DNA of 64,000 nucleotides from Halodesulfovibrio sp. (GCF_025210605.1 NZ_JAOARI010000018.1:208537-272536); one strand, 5' to 3'; shown: positions 34,448 to 44,202, counted from the first letter of the stretch. Numbers and translations are program-made. Notes: generated by a model from the sequence alone, not told the origin.

Positions 34448-35188
34448 ATGCTGAAAAAAATAGTTCTTGCGCTGGTAGTTGTTGCCGTAACCGCTTCCTT
34501 CGCATTCGCAGAAAAAACAATTGTTATCGCGCATGACGCAACTTGGCCGCCAATGGAATTTGTCGATCAGAACAAAAACATTGTGGGTTATTCTGTTGAT
34601 TATTGTGATGCCATTGCAAAAGAAACTGGTCTCAAAGTTGAGCATAAAAGCGTTGCTTGGGACGGCATTTTTGCAGGCTTAGTTGGCAGAAAATACGACA
34701 TGATTGCATCATCTGTATCCATTACTCCTGAGCGTCAAAAGAAATTTGATTTCTCCGACCCGTACTTTGAAGTAACTCAGGCTGTAATTCTCCCAGCAGA
34801 CGCTTCCGGTTCTTCACTCGCAGATCTGAAAGGCAAAACTCTTGGTGGACAGATTGGCACCACAGGCGTTTTCATGGCTAAACGTGCTGGCGGCGTTAAA
34901 ACAAAAGAATACGACGAAATTGGTTTCGCTATCGAAGCTCTCTACACTGGTCGTATTGACGGTGTTATCTGCGACGATGCAATTGCAGCAGACTACGTTC
35001 TCCGTAATCCTAAATATGCCGGTAAATTCAAACTCGCATTTATCGTTAAATCCGATAAGCCTGAGTACTACGGCTTTGTAGTACGCAAAGGTAATAAAGA
35101 ACTTCTCGACAAGCTCAACAAGGGCATCGCAGCAGTAAAAGCAAAAGGTATTGAAGACGAACTCCGCAAAAAGTGGATCGGTCAATAA
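34448..35188 (+). CDS. Polar amino acid ABC transporter substrate-binding protein
   Basis: A 246-aa periplasmic binding protein (signal about 1-21, ending AFA-E) of the HisJ/GlnH family. 'VIAHDATWPPMEFVDQNKNIVGYSVDYCDAIAKETGLKVEH', 'KYDMIASSVSITPERQKKFDFSDPYF' and 'DGVICDDAIAADYVL' are characteristic. The motif set fits a basic or polar amino acid ligand; which one is not certain. An attenuator-like hairpin separates it from the permease, as expected for a highly expressed first gene. Upstream LysO suggests coordinated import and export of basic amino acids. Confidence 0.92.
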   Translation: MLKKIVLALVVVAVTASFAFAEKTIVIAHDATWPPMEFVDQNKNIVGYSVDYCDAIAKETGLKVEHKSVAWDGIFAGLVGRKYDMIASSVSITPERQKKFDFSDPYFEVTQAVILPADASGSSLADLKGKTLGGQIGTTGVFMAKRAGGVKTKEYDEIGFAIEALYTGRIDGVICDDAIAADYVLRNPKYAGKFKLAFIVKSDKPEYYGFVVRKGNKELLDKLNKGIAAVKAKGIEDELRKKWIGQ

Positions 35189-35206
35189 TCAGCCTCTGTA
35201 CTTACA

Positions 35207-35248
35207 ATAAGGGACTGGTACTTACAGAGCACCAGTCCTTTCTTTTTA
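35207..35248 (+). terminator. Intercistronic attenuator
   Basis: Stem GGACTGGT (35212-35219) / ACCAGTCC (35231-35238) followed by TTTCTTTTT, between the binding-protein and permease genes. It would lower transcription of the downstream genes relative to the binding protein. Confidence 0.75.
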
Positions 35249-35272
35249 CTGTAACCAACAGCGATAAACATT

Positions 35273-36061
35273 ATGAGTGTAGAAAAAAAAGAAGTACGCA
35301 TTGCCGTTACAGACGGGATGCTCATTCCTTCCGGTAAAGACAAAAGCATTGTAACTGCGTGGAGCATTTCGCTCATTTTTGCGATAAGCTCCATCGTTTA
35401 CTTATGCGTTAAAAATCCTGATCCGTATCTGGACATTCTCAAATTCTTACCGGACGGAATTCTGGTTACATTTCAGGTAACAGTCAGCGCAATTATACTG
35501 ACCATACCTATCGGTCTTGCAACCGGTATGGGGCGATTATCTGAAAATAAAATTATCAACTTAATTGCTTCAACGTACGTAGAAATTATTCGCGGTATTC
35601 CGCTTCTGGTTCAACTGTTTTTCATCTATTATGCTATCGGCGAGTTCATACAGCTGCCGGATTTAACTGCTGCAATCATCGCCATGTCCGTCTGTTACGG
35701 CGCTTACATGGGTGAAGTTTTTAGAGCAGGTATTGATGCAGTTGACTCCGGACAAACAGAAGCTGCGCGTTCACTCGGTTTCAACAAAACTGAGACCATG
35801 TTTATGGTCATTCTCCCGCAGGCTTGGAGAACTATTCTTCCACCTGTGGGTAACGAATTTATCGCGCTGCTTAAAGATTCCTCTCTTGTTTCCATTCTTG
35901 CAGTTTCAGAATTACTGCGCCGAGGCAGAGAGTACGCGTCTGTTACGTTTAACTATTTTGAATGCTATCTTATGGTAGCTCTTATCTACCTTGTGATTAC
36001 CCTGCTCCTTTCAAAAGGAGTAAGCATCATGGAAAACAAACTGAATTACTATGACGACTAA
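35273..36061 (+). CDS. Polar amino acid ABC transporter permease
   Basis: A 262-aa HisM/GlnP-type permease with about five helices and the EAA loop '[32 protein letters not shown]'. '[22 protein letters not shown]' is diagnostic of the polar amino acid subfamily. The RBS is weak. A single permease gene suggests a homodimer. The last 11 nt overlap the ATPase gene. Confidence 0.92.
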   Translation: MSVEKKEVRIAVTDGMLIPSGKDKSIVTAWSISLIFAISSIVYLCVKNPDPYLDILKFLPDGILVTFQVTVSAIILTIPIGLATGMGRLSENKIINLIASTYVEIIRGIPLLVQLFFIYYAIGEFIQLPDLTAAIIAMSVCYGAYMGEVFRAGIDAVDSGQTEAARSLGFNKTETMFMVILPQAWRTILPPVGNEFIALLKDSSLVSILAVSELLRRGREYASVTFNYFECYLMVALIYLVITLLLSKGVSIMENKLNYYDD

Positions 36062-36788
36062 TCCAATCATCCAAGTAGAAAACGTCTACAAGTTTTTTGG
36101 ACAGCTCACAGCGCTTAATGATGTAAGCCTGAACATTACTTCAGGTGAAAAAGTCGTTATCCTCGGGCCATCTGGTTCTGGTAAGTCAACACTATTACGC
36201 TCCATCAACCGTCTTGAAAAAATAGACAAAGGTCATATTGTCGTCGACGGTCAGGACATTACTGCACCGGAATGCAATATTAACAACGTGCGTCAGGAAC
36301 TGGGCATGGTGTTCCAGAGCTTTAACCTGTTTCCACACAAAACCGTGCTGGGAAACCTGATTATGGCTCCCATGCGCTTAAAGAAAATGCCAAAAGAAGA
36401 AGCTGAATCCATTGCATTGGAGCTGCTGAAAAAAGTTGGTATCTCGGACAAAGCGCATGTGTATCCGGCTAAATTATCCGGCGGACAGCAGCAACGTGTT
36501 GCCATTGCACGGGCGCTTGCCATGAACCCGAAGATCATGCTTTTTGACGAGCCGACATCTGCACTCGACCCAGAAATGATCGGCGAGGTTCTCGACGTTA
36601 TGACGAGCCTTGCAAAAGAAGGCATGACGATGGTTTGTGTGACGCACGAAATGGGCTTTGCGCGTGAAGTTGCAGACAGGCTGGTGTTTATGGATCACGG
36701 TGAAATTATCGAAACAGGCACGCCTGAAGAGTTTTTCACTAACCCTAAACATCCGCGCCTCAAGCAATTCCTTCAACAGATTCTATAA
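36051..36788 (+). CDS. Polar amino acid ABC transporter ATPase (GlnQ/HisP type)
   Basis: A 245-aa ATPase. Walker [15 protein letters not shown]-loop [17 protein letters not shown], signature [15 protein letters not shown], Walker [13 protein letters not shown] and VTHEM switch are intact. The overlap with the permease implies translational coupling. It ends the operon. Confidence 0.93.
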   Translation: MTTNPIIQVENVYKFFGQLTALNDVSLNITSGEKVVILGPSGSGKSTLLRSINRLEKIDKGHIVVDGQDITAPECNINNVRQELGMVFQSFNLFPHKTVLGNLIMAPMRLKKMPKEEAESIALELLKKVGISDKAHVYPAKLSGGQQQRVAIARALAMNPKIMLFDEPTSALDPEMIGEVLDVMTSLAKEGMTMVCVTHEMGFAREVADRLVFMDHGEIIETGTPEEFFTNPKHPRLKQFLQQIL

Positions 36789-36789
36789 A

Positions 36790-36821
36790 TAAAAAAAGCC
36801 GGTTAAACCGGCTTTTTTTTA
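36790..36821. terminator. Bidirectional terminator
   Basis: Palindrome centred on GCCGGTTAAACCGGC with flanking A and T runs, between convergent ABC and flavin oxidoreductase genes. Confidence 0.92.
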
Positions 36822-38171
36822 TTTGAACATATATCTGATGGTGTACCCGAACGACGGATACGCCCACAACCACTTTGTCAGTTCTGCAACAGTTGTATTC
36901 GTGCGCATAGCAAATGCAAAAATATTAATTATCTCTTCCGAATTATGTCCATTCACCGTTGCTCCTAAAATGGTATCATCCTTCTTAGAAACAAGAACTT
37001 TGTACGAAGGATACAGCTCGCCAATCCTCCTATATTCTGACCAGCCCGAAGAGCTTCCTTCGAAAACTTTATATGGAATATTCTGCGCCTGTGCTTCTTC
37101 TTCACGCATTCCAACAGTGCTTAATGGAGGATGCGTAAACAGCGTGAATGGCACCACGGAGTAGTCAGGACTTTCTTCATTGCCATGCAATATATTATGT
37201 GAAACGACCATGCCTTCCATAGAAGCAACAGGAGTCAGCTCCATGCTATTTCCCACAACATCACCGGCAGCATAAACCCGTGGGTTGGAGGTACTTTGCA
37301 TGTACTCGTTGACCTTGATGCCGCCTTTTTGATTTAACTCAAGCCCGCCTTTTTCTGGATTTAAATCCTCAACGTGAGCTATTCGTCCCGCTGCCAGCAC
37401 AACGCAGTCTGCTCTAAATTCGATATTATCCTCACCAGCGCACAAAACTAAGTCGTCCCCTTCGCGTGTAAGTGTGTTTGGAGGAAGCATTGTATGAAAG
37501 CGTACGCCCATATCGCGGCTTGCCTCAATCATGCAATCAACTAATGATGCATCAAAACGACGCAAAAAGCGCTCACTGCGAAGCACAACATCAACTTGCG
37601 CACCAGCAATAGCAGCCACATGCGAAAGCTCAAAAGCAATAAACCCACCACCGATAAACACAATACGCGATGGAAGTTCCTGCATCTCAAAAAATTCGTC
37701 GGTTGTTGTAAGCAGTTCATGCCCTTGAAAATGAACAGGGCGGGACTTAGCTCCGGCTGCAATTACTATTTTTTTCGGCTGATACTGAATCCGATTGATG
37801 ACCACAGTATCCGGCGTTAAAAACTGAGCCTTGCCATGTACACCTGTAATGCCATGACTCTCATAAAATTCTTCAACAAGTTTCGGAATAGGATCACGCA
37901 TGGCTGCCATTCCGGTCATCATCTTTTTCCAGTCAATGGAAAGACATCCGCGCAACCCTCTTTCCTTCATGTGCATACGCCGTAGCGCAACATTAGTCAC
38001 ATCGAACAGAAACTTCTTCGGCTCACACCCACGCAGCGGGCATGTTCCACCAAAAGGCTGGTAATCTGCCACGACCACCTGTTTTCCTTCTGCGGCACAG
38101 GTGCGTGCAACCGCCCCACCCGCTGGTCCAGATCCAATAACAAGAACATCCGGTTTTTCTATTTTGGTCAT
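36819..38171 (-). CDS. Pyridine nucleotide-disulfide oxidoreductase-type flavoprotein
   Basis: A 450-aa FAD enzyme of the dihydrolipoamide dehydrogenase / mercuric reductase superfamily. FAD site VIGSGPAGGAVARTCA, redox Cys pair GGTCPLRGCEPKK, NAD(P) site IVFIGGGFIAFELSHVAA, and second FAD site RVYAAGDVVGNSMELTPVA. The usual C-terminal HPT-E motif is replaced (AYPSFGYTIRYM), so it lacks the standard His-Glu pair and is unlikely to be a true Lpd or glutathione reductase. No 2-oxoacid dehydrogenase genes are nearby. The gene is divergent from tpx, so a thiol-redox or peroxide-defence role is possible. Confidence 0.85.
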   Translation of the reverse strand: MTKIEKPDVLVIGSGPAGGAVARTCAAEGKQVVVADYQPFGGTCPLRGCEPKKFLFDVTNVALRRMHMKERGLRGCLSIDWKKMMTGMAAMRDPIPKLVEEFYESHGITGVHGKAQFLTPDTVVINRIQYQPKKIVIAAGAKSRPVHFQGHELLTTTDEFFEMQELPSRIVFIGGGFIAFELSHVAAIAGAQVDVVLRSERFLRRFDASLVDCMIEASRDMGVRFHTMLPPNTLTREGDDLVLCAGEDNIEFRADCVVLAAGRIAHVEDLNPEKGGLELNQKGGIKVNEYMQSTSNPRVYAAGDVVGNSMELTPVASMEGMVVSHNILHGNEESPDYSVVPFTLFTHPPLSTVGMREEEAQAQNIPYKVFEGSSSGWSEYRRIGELYPSYKVLVSKKDDTILGATVNGHNSEEIINIFAFAMRTNTTVAELTKWLWAYPSFGYTIRYMFK

Positions 38172-38504
38172 GAAGCCTCCTGCTGTTCAATCGACTAATC
38201 CACGTAATTGTAGCAACTCCTCAGCCCCGTACAACTATTACTCGTCTTTTTCCTCTGCGCCGCTTTTCTTTAAACACAGATAGTTACAAAATCATTAACC
38301 CTGCCTGCTAACAAAATAAATGAACTCTGAGAGCTTTTCGGTATAACGTGAGATGATTCTTTCACTTTTTGGGAGTGTATAAAATAATTTTTTTATTAAC
38401 AATAACTATTCCCATTAAACACTTTTTTGTGTAGAAGGATTTTCAACAAACAAAAACACAGCCCAACTGGGCGTTACTATGAACTATATTGTCAGGAGAA
38501 TCTC
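38172..38504. promoter_or_regulatory. Divergent promoter region of the flavoprotein and tpx
   Basis: AT-rich, with a small hairpin GCCCAACTGGGC at 38461-38472. No confident regulator site could be assigned. Confidence 0.4.
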
Positions 38505-39020
38505 ATGATTGAACGTTCCGGTCTCGTAACTTTTCACGGCAACGGTCTTACACTCGAAGGCACCTCTGTAGAACCTGGTGATGCTGCACCTGACTTCTCC
38601 GTACTTACAAATGATTTACAAACCAAAACTCTTGCCGACTACAAAGGCAAAGTTGTCCTTCTGGTTACTGTTCCTTCTATTGATACCCCGGTATGCGACG
38701 TTGAAGCACGTCGTTTCAATCAGGAAGCAGCAGACCTGCATGAAGATATTGAAGTACTTACCGTCTCAACTGACCTTCCTTTTGCACAGGCACGCTGGTG
38801 CGGTGCTGCGGGTATTAATTCCGTAGAAGTACTTTCCGACCATAAAGACCTTTCACTTGGACACGCATACGGTGTTGCTATTAAAGAACTTCGCCTTCTC
38901 GCCCGTGCTGTTTTTGTGATCGACCGTAATCACAAGGTAACCTACACTGAAATTGTGCCAGAAGTTACCAACGAACCAAATTACGAAGCTGTAATCAAAG
39001 CAGCAGAAGCTGCTTTGTAA
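38505..39020 (+). CDS. tpx: Thiol peroxidase Tpx
   Basis: A 171-aa atypical 2-Cys peroxiredoxin that reduces organic and hydrogen peroxides in the cytoplasm or periplasm. Peroxidatic Cys 64 lies in PSIDTPVCDVE and the resolving Cys 99 in QARWCGAAG; both are in Tpx positions. 'NGLTLEGTSVEPGDAAPDFSVL' is the typical start. ATG at 38505 has AGGAGA upstream; the longer frame is not credible. Useful to an anaerobe facing oxygen. Confidence 0.95.
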   Translation: MIERSGLVTFHGNGLTLEGTSVEPGDAAPDFSVLTNDLQTKTLADYKGKVVLLVTVPSIDTPVCDVEARRFNQEAADLHEDIEVLTVSTDLPFAQARWCGAAGINSVEVLSDHKDLSLGHAYGVAIKELRLLARAVFVIDRNHKVTYTEIVPEVTNEPNYEAVIKAAEAAL

Positions 39021-39045
39021 GCATACTCCTCTCTTTGGAAAAGCC

Positions 39046-39086
39046 CAAAGCCCCTGTTCGGATTGTCCGAACAGGGGCTTGCTTGT
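39046..39086 (+). terminator. Terminator after tpx
   Basis: 15-bp stem AAGCCCCTGTTCGGA (39048-39062) / TCCGAACAGGGGCTT (39066-39080), then a short T-rich tract. Confidence 0.85.
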
Positions 39087-39270
39087 TCTAACGATAACTT
39101 TACCAGAGACATAAGGGATCTTAAGTAGCTACGCGCAACCTTCCGTGCACTTCACGGCTTGCTACTTTTTCTGATCTACCTATTGCACCAATAGTCACAT
39201 TTCTGTACTCTGCATCTGCATTTTTTGGAAATGCCTTTTTTATCTTTTCGCCAGTAACAAAGGGATTAAG

Positions 39271-39741
39271 ATGGATATTCTTGCAATACGTGACCATTTG
39301 ATTGCAACAGTTATGCGCCGCATTGATACTTCTTTAAGCACCCGTGCTGAAGCGCTTAGAGAGTTTATGGACGTAACCCTTCCTAATATCGAAAAAGATG
39401 CTTCCGCTGAGATTGCTCAGCATATTCCAACACTGCCAGTAGAAATTTATAAAAAATGGGCAGAAATGTTTGCTGACCGTATGCTTCAGACAGTCAAAAC
39501 AGACCAACTCGCCGACATGTGTGATAACACAGACGAAAGCAACGCAACTATCTCGCTTGTGTACCTTATGTTTATGGAATCTGAGCGAATGGAGCAACAA
39601 ATTGCAAAAGACTTAGCTGAGCTTGGAGTAAAAGCAGGAACCACTGATGAAGTGGGCAACTTCCTTGGTGATTATCTCCGCACGGCTTTGGGAGCGCGAA
39701 GCCAAGAGCAAATGCAGCAGCCATCCCAACAGTCCGCATAG
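39271..39741 (+). CDS. Helical hypothetical protein
   Basis: A 156-aa soluble, largely helical protein, acidic, ending in a Gln/Ser-rich tail (EQMQQPSQQSA). It has no signal or membrane segment and no family I can name. RBS AAAGGG is present 8 nt before the ATG. It has its own terminator. Expression is likely; function unknown. Confidence 0.65.
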   Translation: MDILAIRDHLIATVMRRIDTSLSTRAEALREFMDVTLPNIEKDASAEIAQHIPTLPVEIYKKWAEMFADRMLQTVKTDQLADMCDNTDESNATISLVYLMFMESERMEQQIAKDLAELGVKAGTTDEVGNFLGDYLRTALGARSQEQMQQPSQQSA

Positions 39742-39772
39742 AAACATACTAAACACAACTGCTTCGATCATA

Positions 39773-39811
39773 ACAAAAGACCAAACTCAGCTCAGGGTTT
39801 GGTCTTTTTTG
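39773..39811 (+). terminator. Terminator after the helical orphan
   Basis: Stem AAAAGACCAAAC / GTTTGGTCTTTT with trailing T-run; could also serve the minus-strand gene at 39864. Confidence 0.85.
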
Positions 39812-39863
39812 ATAGCACTCGCAATTTAAGTGCGTAGCATTAATTCGGTCTTGTCTTCTCGCC

Positions 39864-40100
39864 TTACTTCAGTTCTACTCGCAGACCATCTGGTTCTGAA
39901 ATAAGTTTTACATGTTGATCGGTTGCTTCAAGGTCATGAGCCATCCCTTGAAAAAGAGATGCCCGCGACGTCCATTCGTCATTAACAAACACGTCGCACG
40001 CACCACCATTTGACTCAAAACGCACCTGCGTGCCATCATCAAGGGTCAGTAATTCTGTTTCACGCAATACCAGCGGCAGGTCTTTACACGTAAAGGTCAT
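39864..40100 (-). CDS. Small hypothetical protein
   Basis: A 78-aa protein with a good RBS (AAAGGAG) before ATG 40100. Sequence is beta-rich ('LLTLDDGTQVRFESNGGACDVFVNDEW'). No domain recognised. It is divergent from tex. Confidence 0.6.
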   Translation of the reverse strand: MTFTCKDLPLVLRETELLTLDDGTQVRFESNGGACDVFVNDEWTSRASLFQGMAHDLEATDQHVKLISEPDGLRVELK

Positions 40101-40192
40101 AACGTTCTCCTTTGCACATGAGCAATGCGGTTTTGAATACTATGTAAGTAGTCACTAACGTAACATACACAAGATAAAGAGCATTATTTATA

Positions 40193-42325
40193 ATGACAAA
40201 CGCACAAAAAATTATCGCACAGGAACTTTCCTTGGCAGAAAAAAATGTTGCTTCTGTTCTGGAATTATTAGCAGAAGGTGCCACTGTGCCCTTTATTGCC
40301 CGATATAGAAAAGAGGCTACAGGCTCACTGGACGAAGTCGCTATTACCGACATTCGTGATAAATACGAAGCTTTCACAGCGCTTAACAAACGAAGAGATG
40401 CTATACTGTCCGCATTAAAGGAACGAGAACAACTTACACCAGAGCTTTCTCAATCATTACAAAAAGTTGGCACATTATCAGAGCTTGAAGATATCTACTT
40501 ACCATACAAGCCAAAGCGCAGAACAAAAGCACAAACAGCCAGAGAACGAGGGTTGGAGCCACTCGCAAACCTCATTTTCGAGCAAGATGCCTGCAAGTTA
40601 GAATCGCTGGCAGCTGCCTACGTATCAGAAGAAAAAGATGTACCAGATATGGATGCAGCACTGAAAGGTGCGCGTGATATCATTGCAGAGCGCATCAGTG
40701 AAGACACTCCGACACGAACAGTTTTCCGCAAAATTTTCGCCGTAAAAGGAGTTTGCATATCCAAACTTGCGCGTGGCAAAAAAGACGAAGATGCAGCCAC
40801 TTACAAAGATTATATTAATTGGCAGGAACCCGTAGCAAAAGCACCCGGGCACAGGTTACTTGCCATGTTCCGAGGCGAGCAGGAAGGCTTGCTGAGTCTT
40901 TCCATACGACCAGACGAGAACTTGGCGTTAAACGCCCTTACAAACCACTTTGTTACTTCAGGTAACGCTTGCAGCAAGCAAGTAAGGTTGGCATGCGAAG
41001 ATGCCTACAAGCGCCTACTTGCCCCTTCTCTTGAAAATGATATCCGAAACGAATTAAAACAGCGCGCTGATGTGGAAGCCATATCTGTTTTTGCATCCAA
41101 CCTTCGGGAACTTCTTCTTGCTGCTCCACTTGGACAAAAACGAGTACTCGCTCTTGATCCAGGATTCAGAACCGGTGCAAAACTTGTGTGCCTGTCAGAA
41201 TATGGTGATCTGCTCCACAATGAAACAATCTACCCTACATCCGGAGCAAGAAAAGAAGCACAAGCCGCAGAACGAGTTCAGGCTCTTGTCAAAAAATTCA
41301 ACATCGAAACCTTTGCGATTGGTAACGGAACAGCATCGCGTGAAACGGAAGCATTTGTCCGCAACCTTGCTATCCCAAATGTATCTATAAATATGGTGAA
41401 TGAATCTGGGGCATCAATATACTCTGCTTCTGCTGTTGCGCGTGAAGAATTTCCAGATCAAGATATTACTGTCAGAGGTGCGGTTTCCATCGGACGCAGG
41501 CTTATGGACCCGCTCGCCGAGCTGGTTAAGATAGACCCTAAATCCATAGGTGTCGGACAATACCAGCATGATGTTAACCAGACAGAACTTAAAAAAGCAT
41601 TGGATGACGTTGTGGCTTCCTGTGTAAACAGCGTTGGAGTAGAATTAAACACAGCAAGCAAGGAATTGCTTAAGCATGTTTCTGGACTGGGCGCGGTTTT
41701 GGCACAAAATATTGTTTCTTACCGTACTGAAAACGGCGCGTTCAAATCACGAAAAGAACTTCTTAAAGTCGCCCGACTGGGTCCTAAAGCGTATCAGCAA
41801 TGCGCCGGTTTTCTACGCATCCATGATGCAAAGAACCCCCTTGACAGTTCTGCTGTGCATCCAGAATCGTACAAAGTCGTTGAACAAATGGCGAAAGATA
41901 TTGCTTCAACCTTGCCGGAACTTATCGGTAATGCTGACCTTAAAAGCAAGATTGATCTTGCAAAGTACATATCAGAAAAAACAGGGCTACCTACTCTTAC
42001 TGATATAATAGATGAACTTGCACGCCCGGGTCGTGACCCGCGTGAAAAGTTTACTGAATTTACTTTTGCGGATGTGCATTCAATATCTGATCTGCACGAA
42101 GGCATGACACTTCCGGGAATTGTTACAAACGTTACTAAATTCGGTGCGTTTGTTGATGTCGGAGTGCATCAGGATGGGCTTGTCCACATTTCACAACTGG
42201 CAGATCGCTACGTTAGCGACCCGTCAGAAGTTGTTCGCGTGCAGCAAAAAGTCATGGTTAAAGTGATAGAAGTTGATGTGCCGCGTAAGCGTATTTCACT
42301 CAGCATGAAAGAAGTGTCTGCATAG
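40193..42325 (+). CDS. tex: Tex-family RNA-binding transcription accessory protein
   Basis: A 710-aa protein of the Tex family. N-terminal Tex domain with 'TVPFIARYRKEATGSLDEV', a YqgF/RNase H-like domain ('VLALDPGFRTGAKLVCLSE', about 320-450), helix-hairpin-helix repeats ('HVSGLGAVLAQNIVSYRTENGAFKSRKELLKVARLGPKAYQQCAGFLRI'), and a C-terminal S1 RNA-binding domain ('GMTLPGIVTNVTKFGAFVDVGVHQDGLVHISQLAD'). It binds nucleic acids and affects transcription. Length is slightly short of 770-aa homologues. Monocistronic. Confidence 0.95.
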   Translation: MTNAQKIIAQELSLAEKNVASVLELLAEGATVPFIARYRKEATGSLDEVAITDIRDKYEAFTALNKRRDAILSALKEREQLTPELSQSLQKVGTLSELEDIYLPYKPKRRTKAQTARERGLEPLANLIFEQDACKLESLAAAYVSEEKDVPDMDAALKGARDIIAERISEDTPTRTVFRKIFAVKGVCISKLARGKKDEDAATYKDYINWQEPVAKAPGHRLLAMFRGEQEGLLSLSIRPDENLALNALTNHFVTSGNACSKQVRLACEDAYKRLLAPSLENDIRNELKQRADVEAISVFASNLRELLLAAPLGQKRVLALDPGFRTGAKLVCLSEYGDLLHNETIYPTSGARKEAQAAERVQALVKKFNIETFAIGNGTASRETEAFVRNLAIPNVSINMVNESGASIYSASAVAREEFPDQDITVRGAVSIGRRLMDPLAELVKIDPKSIGVGQYQHDVNQTELKKALDDVVASCVNSVGVELNTASKELLKHVSGLGAVLAQNIVSYRTENGAFKSRKELLKVARLGPKAYQQCAGFLRIHDAKNPLDSSAVHPESYKVVEQMAKDIASTLPELIGNADLKSKIDLAKYISEKTGLPTLTDIIDELARPGRDPREKFTEFTFADVHSISDLHEGMTLPGIVTNVTKFGAFVDVGVHQDGLVHISQLADRYVSDPSEVVRVQQKVMVKVIEVDVPRKRISLSMKEVSA

Positions 42326-42345
42326 CCGAGCTTTTCCATCAAAGC

Positions 42346-42382
42346 ATAAAAAATGCTCCCTGTTTTTCAGGGAGCATTTTTA
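42346..42382. terminator. Terminator between tex and the acyl-CoA synthetase
   Basis: Stem AAAAATGCTCCCTG / CAGGGAGCATTTTT with T-rich loop; can serve both convergent genes. Confidence 0.9.
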
Positions 42383-42403
42383 CATTCTTCTATCTAGCTG
42401 TGT

Positions 42404-44056
42404 TTATTTCGCAGCATCTTGCTCGCGAATTTCAACACGTCGAATCTTACCAGAAATAGTTTTCGGAAGCTCGGTAACGTAGCTAATAATTCGCGGATAC
42501 TTATATGGTGCTGTCAATTTTTTCACATAATTCTGCAACTCTTTTGTAAGCTCGTCAGAAGGTGAATACCCTTGAGCAAGCACAACGGTTGCTTTAACCA
42601 ACTGTCCACGCAAGTCGTCCGGTACACCGGTAACTGCGGCTTCTACTACTGCTGGATGTGCAACAAGCGCAGATTCGACCTCGAAAGGTCCAATACGATA
42701 TCCTGAGGATTTGATAAGATCATCCACACGACCGAGGAACCAGAAATACCCGTCCTCGTCCATCCACGCTTTATCGCCAGTATGGTAGTAGCCATCAAAC
42801 ATTACAGACGCTGTTTTTTCAGGGTCTTCAAGGTATCCGGCAAACAATCCGACAGGAGCACCTTCAGAAGTTTTTACGCAGATTTCGCCTTCCTGACCCG
42901 GATCACAGATGTTGCCTTCGGTATCCATTAGTACAACATCCCAACCTGGAGCAGGTCGTCCAATTGAACCCGGCTTTGCTTCCATGCAAGGGAGAGTAAG
43001 GATTTGCAGAGTAGTCTCTGTTTGCCCATACCCTTCATAAATCGGCAGCCCTGTCATTTTTTCCCATTCGTGGAACACACTATCATTCAACAATTCGCCA
43101 GCGGTTGTGCAATGGCGAAGTGCGGAAAGATCGTACTTCGACAAATCCTGACGAATCAGGAATCGATACACGGTCGGAGGCGCACAGAATGTTGTGACTT
43201 TGTGCTCAGCAATCTGTTCAAGTAATTCTGCAGGCTCAAATTTACCGCGGAAATCCCACACAAACACGGCGGCACCAGCCATCCATTGTCCGTAGAATTT
43301 ACCCCAAACAGCTTTGCCCCAACCTGTATCAGCCAAGGTTAGATGAAGGTCACCCGGTTCTAAATCGTGCCAGTAAGCACCTGTCACATAATGACCAAGC
43401 GGATACGTGTGAATATGCTCTACCATTTTCGGCATACCGGTAGTACCGGACGAGAAGAAAATGAGTAGAGGATCATCACCACCGGAATTACGTTCCGGCT
43501 CCTGAGGACGTGGAAACGCAGAAGCGCCGGATGCCACAAGTTCATCATACGCATGCCATCCGTCAGCAACAGAATCCCCGCCAGCCTGAACCAGACAAGT
43601 CAATGATGGACAGTTAGCGCGAGCAGCCTCAACACGGTCAGCAACGGAATCTTCAACAATCATACCGCGAATGTGAGCGCGGCGAACACGGAAATCAATA
43701 TCTTTAACAGTCAACTGTGAGGGAGACGGAACCGGTACAAGCCCCAGCCTGTGGCAAGCAAGCATGGATACCCAGAACTCAACGCGGCGGTACAGAATAA
43801 GCATAACTCTGTCGCCCTTTTTGAGTCCCTGTGTTTCTAATGCACCAGCAAGTTTTGCAGACTGCTCCTGAAACCATGCAAAGGAATAGTCATTACGGAC
43901 ACCTGCATCATCAACATGCACCATTGCCAAACGTTGCGGCTCTTCATCCGCAATGGCATCCAGCACATCAAATGCAAAGTTGAAATTCTCAGGAACATTT
44001 AAGGTAAACTCGTGCACAAACTCTTCGTAGCTGGTACTGGAAAACTTCTTCATCAT
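42404..44056 (-). CDS. AMP-forming acyl-CoA synthetase
   Basis: A 550-aa ANL-family enzyme, most like medium-chain acyl-CoA synthetases. P-loop FFSSGTTGMPKM, ATP/acyl motif YEGYGQTETT, 'YHTGDKAWMDEDGYFWFLGRVDDLIKSSGYRIGPFEVE' and the catalytic Lys region PKTISGKIRRVE are present. It activates a carboxylic acid to its CoA thioester via acyl-AMP. The acid is unknown (fatty or aromatic). It lies directly downstream of an XRE-cupin regulator gene, a common arrangement for such synthetases, separated by a structured spacer. Confidence 0.92.
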   Translation of the reverse strand: MMKKFSSTSYEEFVHEFTLNVPENFNFAFDVLDAIADEEPQRLAMVHVDDAGVRNDYSFAWFQEQSAKLAGALETQGLKKGDRVMLILYRRVEFWVSMLACHRLGLVPVPSPSQLTVKDIDFRVRRAHIRGMIVEDSVADRVEAARANCPSLTCLVQAGGDSVADGWHAYDELVASGASAFPRPQEPERNSGGDDPLLIFFSSGTTGMPKMVEHIHTYPLGHYVTGAYWHDLEPGDLHLTLADTGWGKAVWGKFYGQWMAGAAVFVWDFRGKFEPAELLEQIAEHKVTTFCAPPTVYRFLIRQDLSKYDLSALRHCTTAGELLNDSVFHEWEKMTGLPIYEGYGQTETTLQILTLPCMEAKPGSIGRPAPGWDVVLMDTEGNICDPGQEGEICVKTSEGAPVGLFAGYLEDPEKTASVMFDGYYHTGDKAWMDEDGYFWFLGRVDDLIKSSGYRIGPFEVESALVAHPAVVEAAVTGVPDDLRGQLVKATVVLAQGYSPSDELTKELQNYVKKLTAPYKYPRIISYVTELPKTISGKIRRVEIREQDAAK

Positions 44057-44140
44057 TCTATCCTCGTCCCTCTTGGGAACCTTTCACCACCCGACGTGGT
44101 ATTACATACTAGCTTTTGACAACATCCCCTGTGTCATGTC

Positions 44141-44201
44141 CCCTTCCGGCGTGCTTTCGCACCTGCGGGGTTGCAGCAGTTAATAACTGCACCGGAAAGG
44201 G
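44141..44201 (-). ncRNA. Compact cloverleaf element in the regulator-synthetase spacer
   Basis: Four stems without gaps. Outer CCCTTCCGG (44141-44149) pairs with CCGGAAAGGG (44192-44201, one bulge). Inner stems are GTGC/GCAC (44151-44162; GAAA tetraloop on the minus strand), CTGC/GCAG (44163-44176) and CAGTT/AACTG (44177-44189). It starts just after the regulator stop codon in transcript order. No T-tract follows, so it is not a classical terminator. No known RNA family was recognised. Confidence 0.45.
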
Positions 44202-44202
44202 A

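Noticed and set aside
36051..36061. Frameshift between amino acid permease and ATPase genes
   Set aside because: The 11-nt overlap is an ordinary coupled start (ATG inside the permease end); both proteins are full length.
44141..44201. A tRNA gene
   Set aside because: The cloverleaf-like fold has short stems, no T-loop consensus, no anticodon-type loop and no CCA end.
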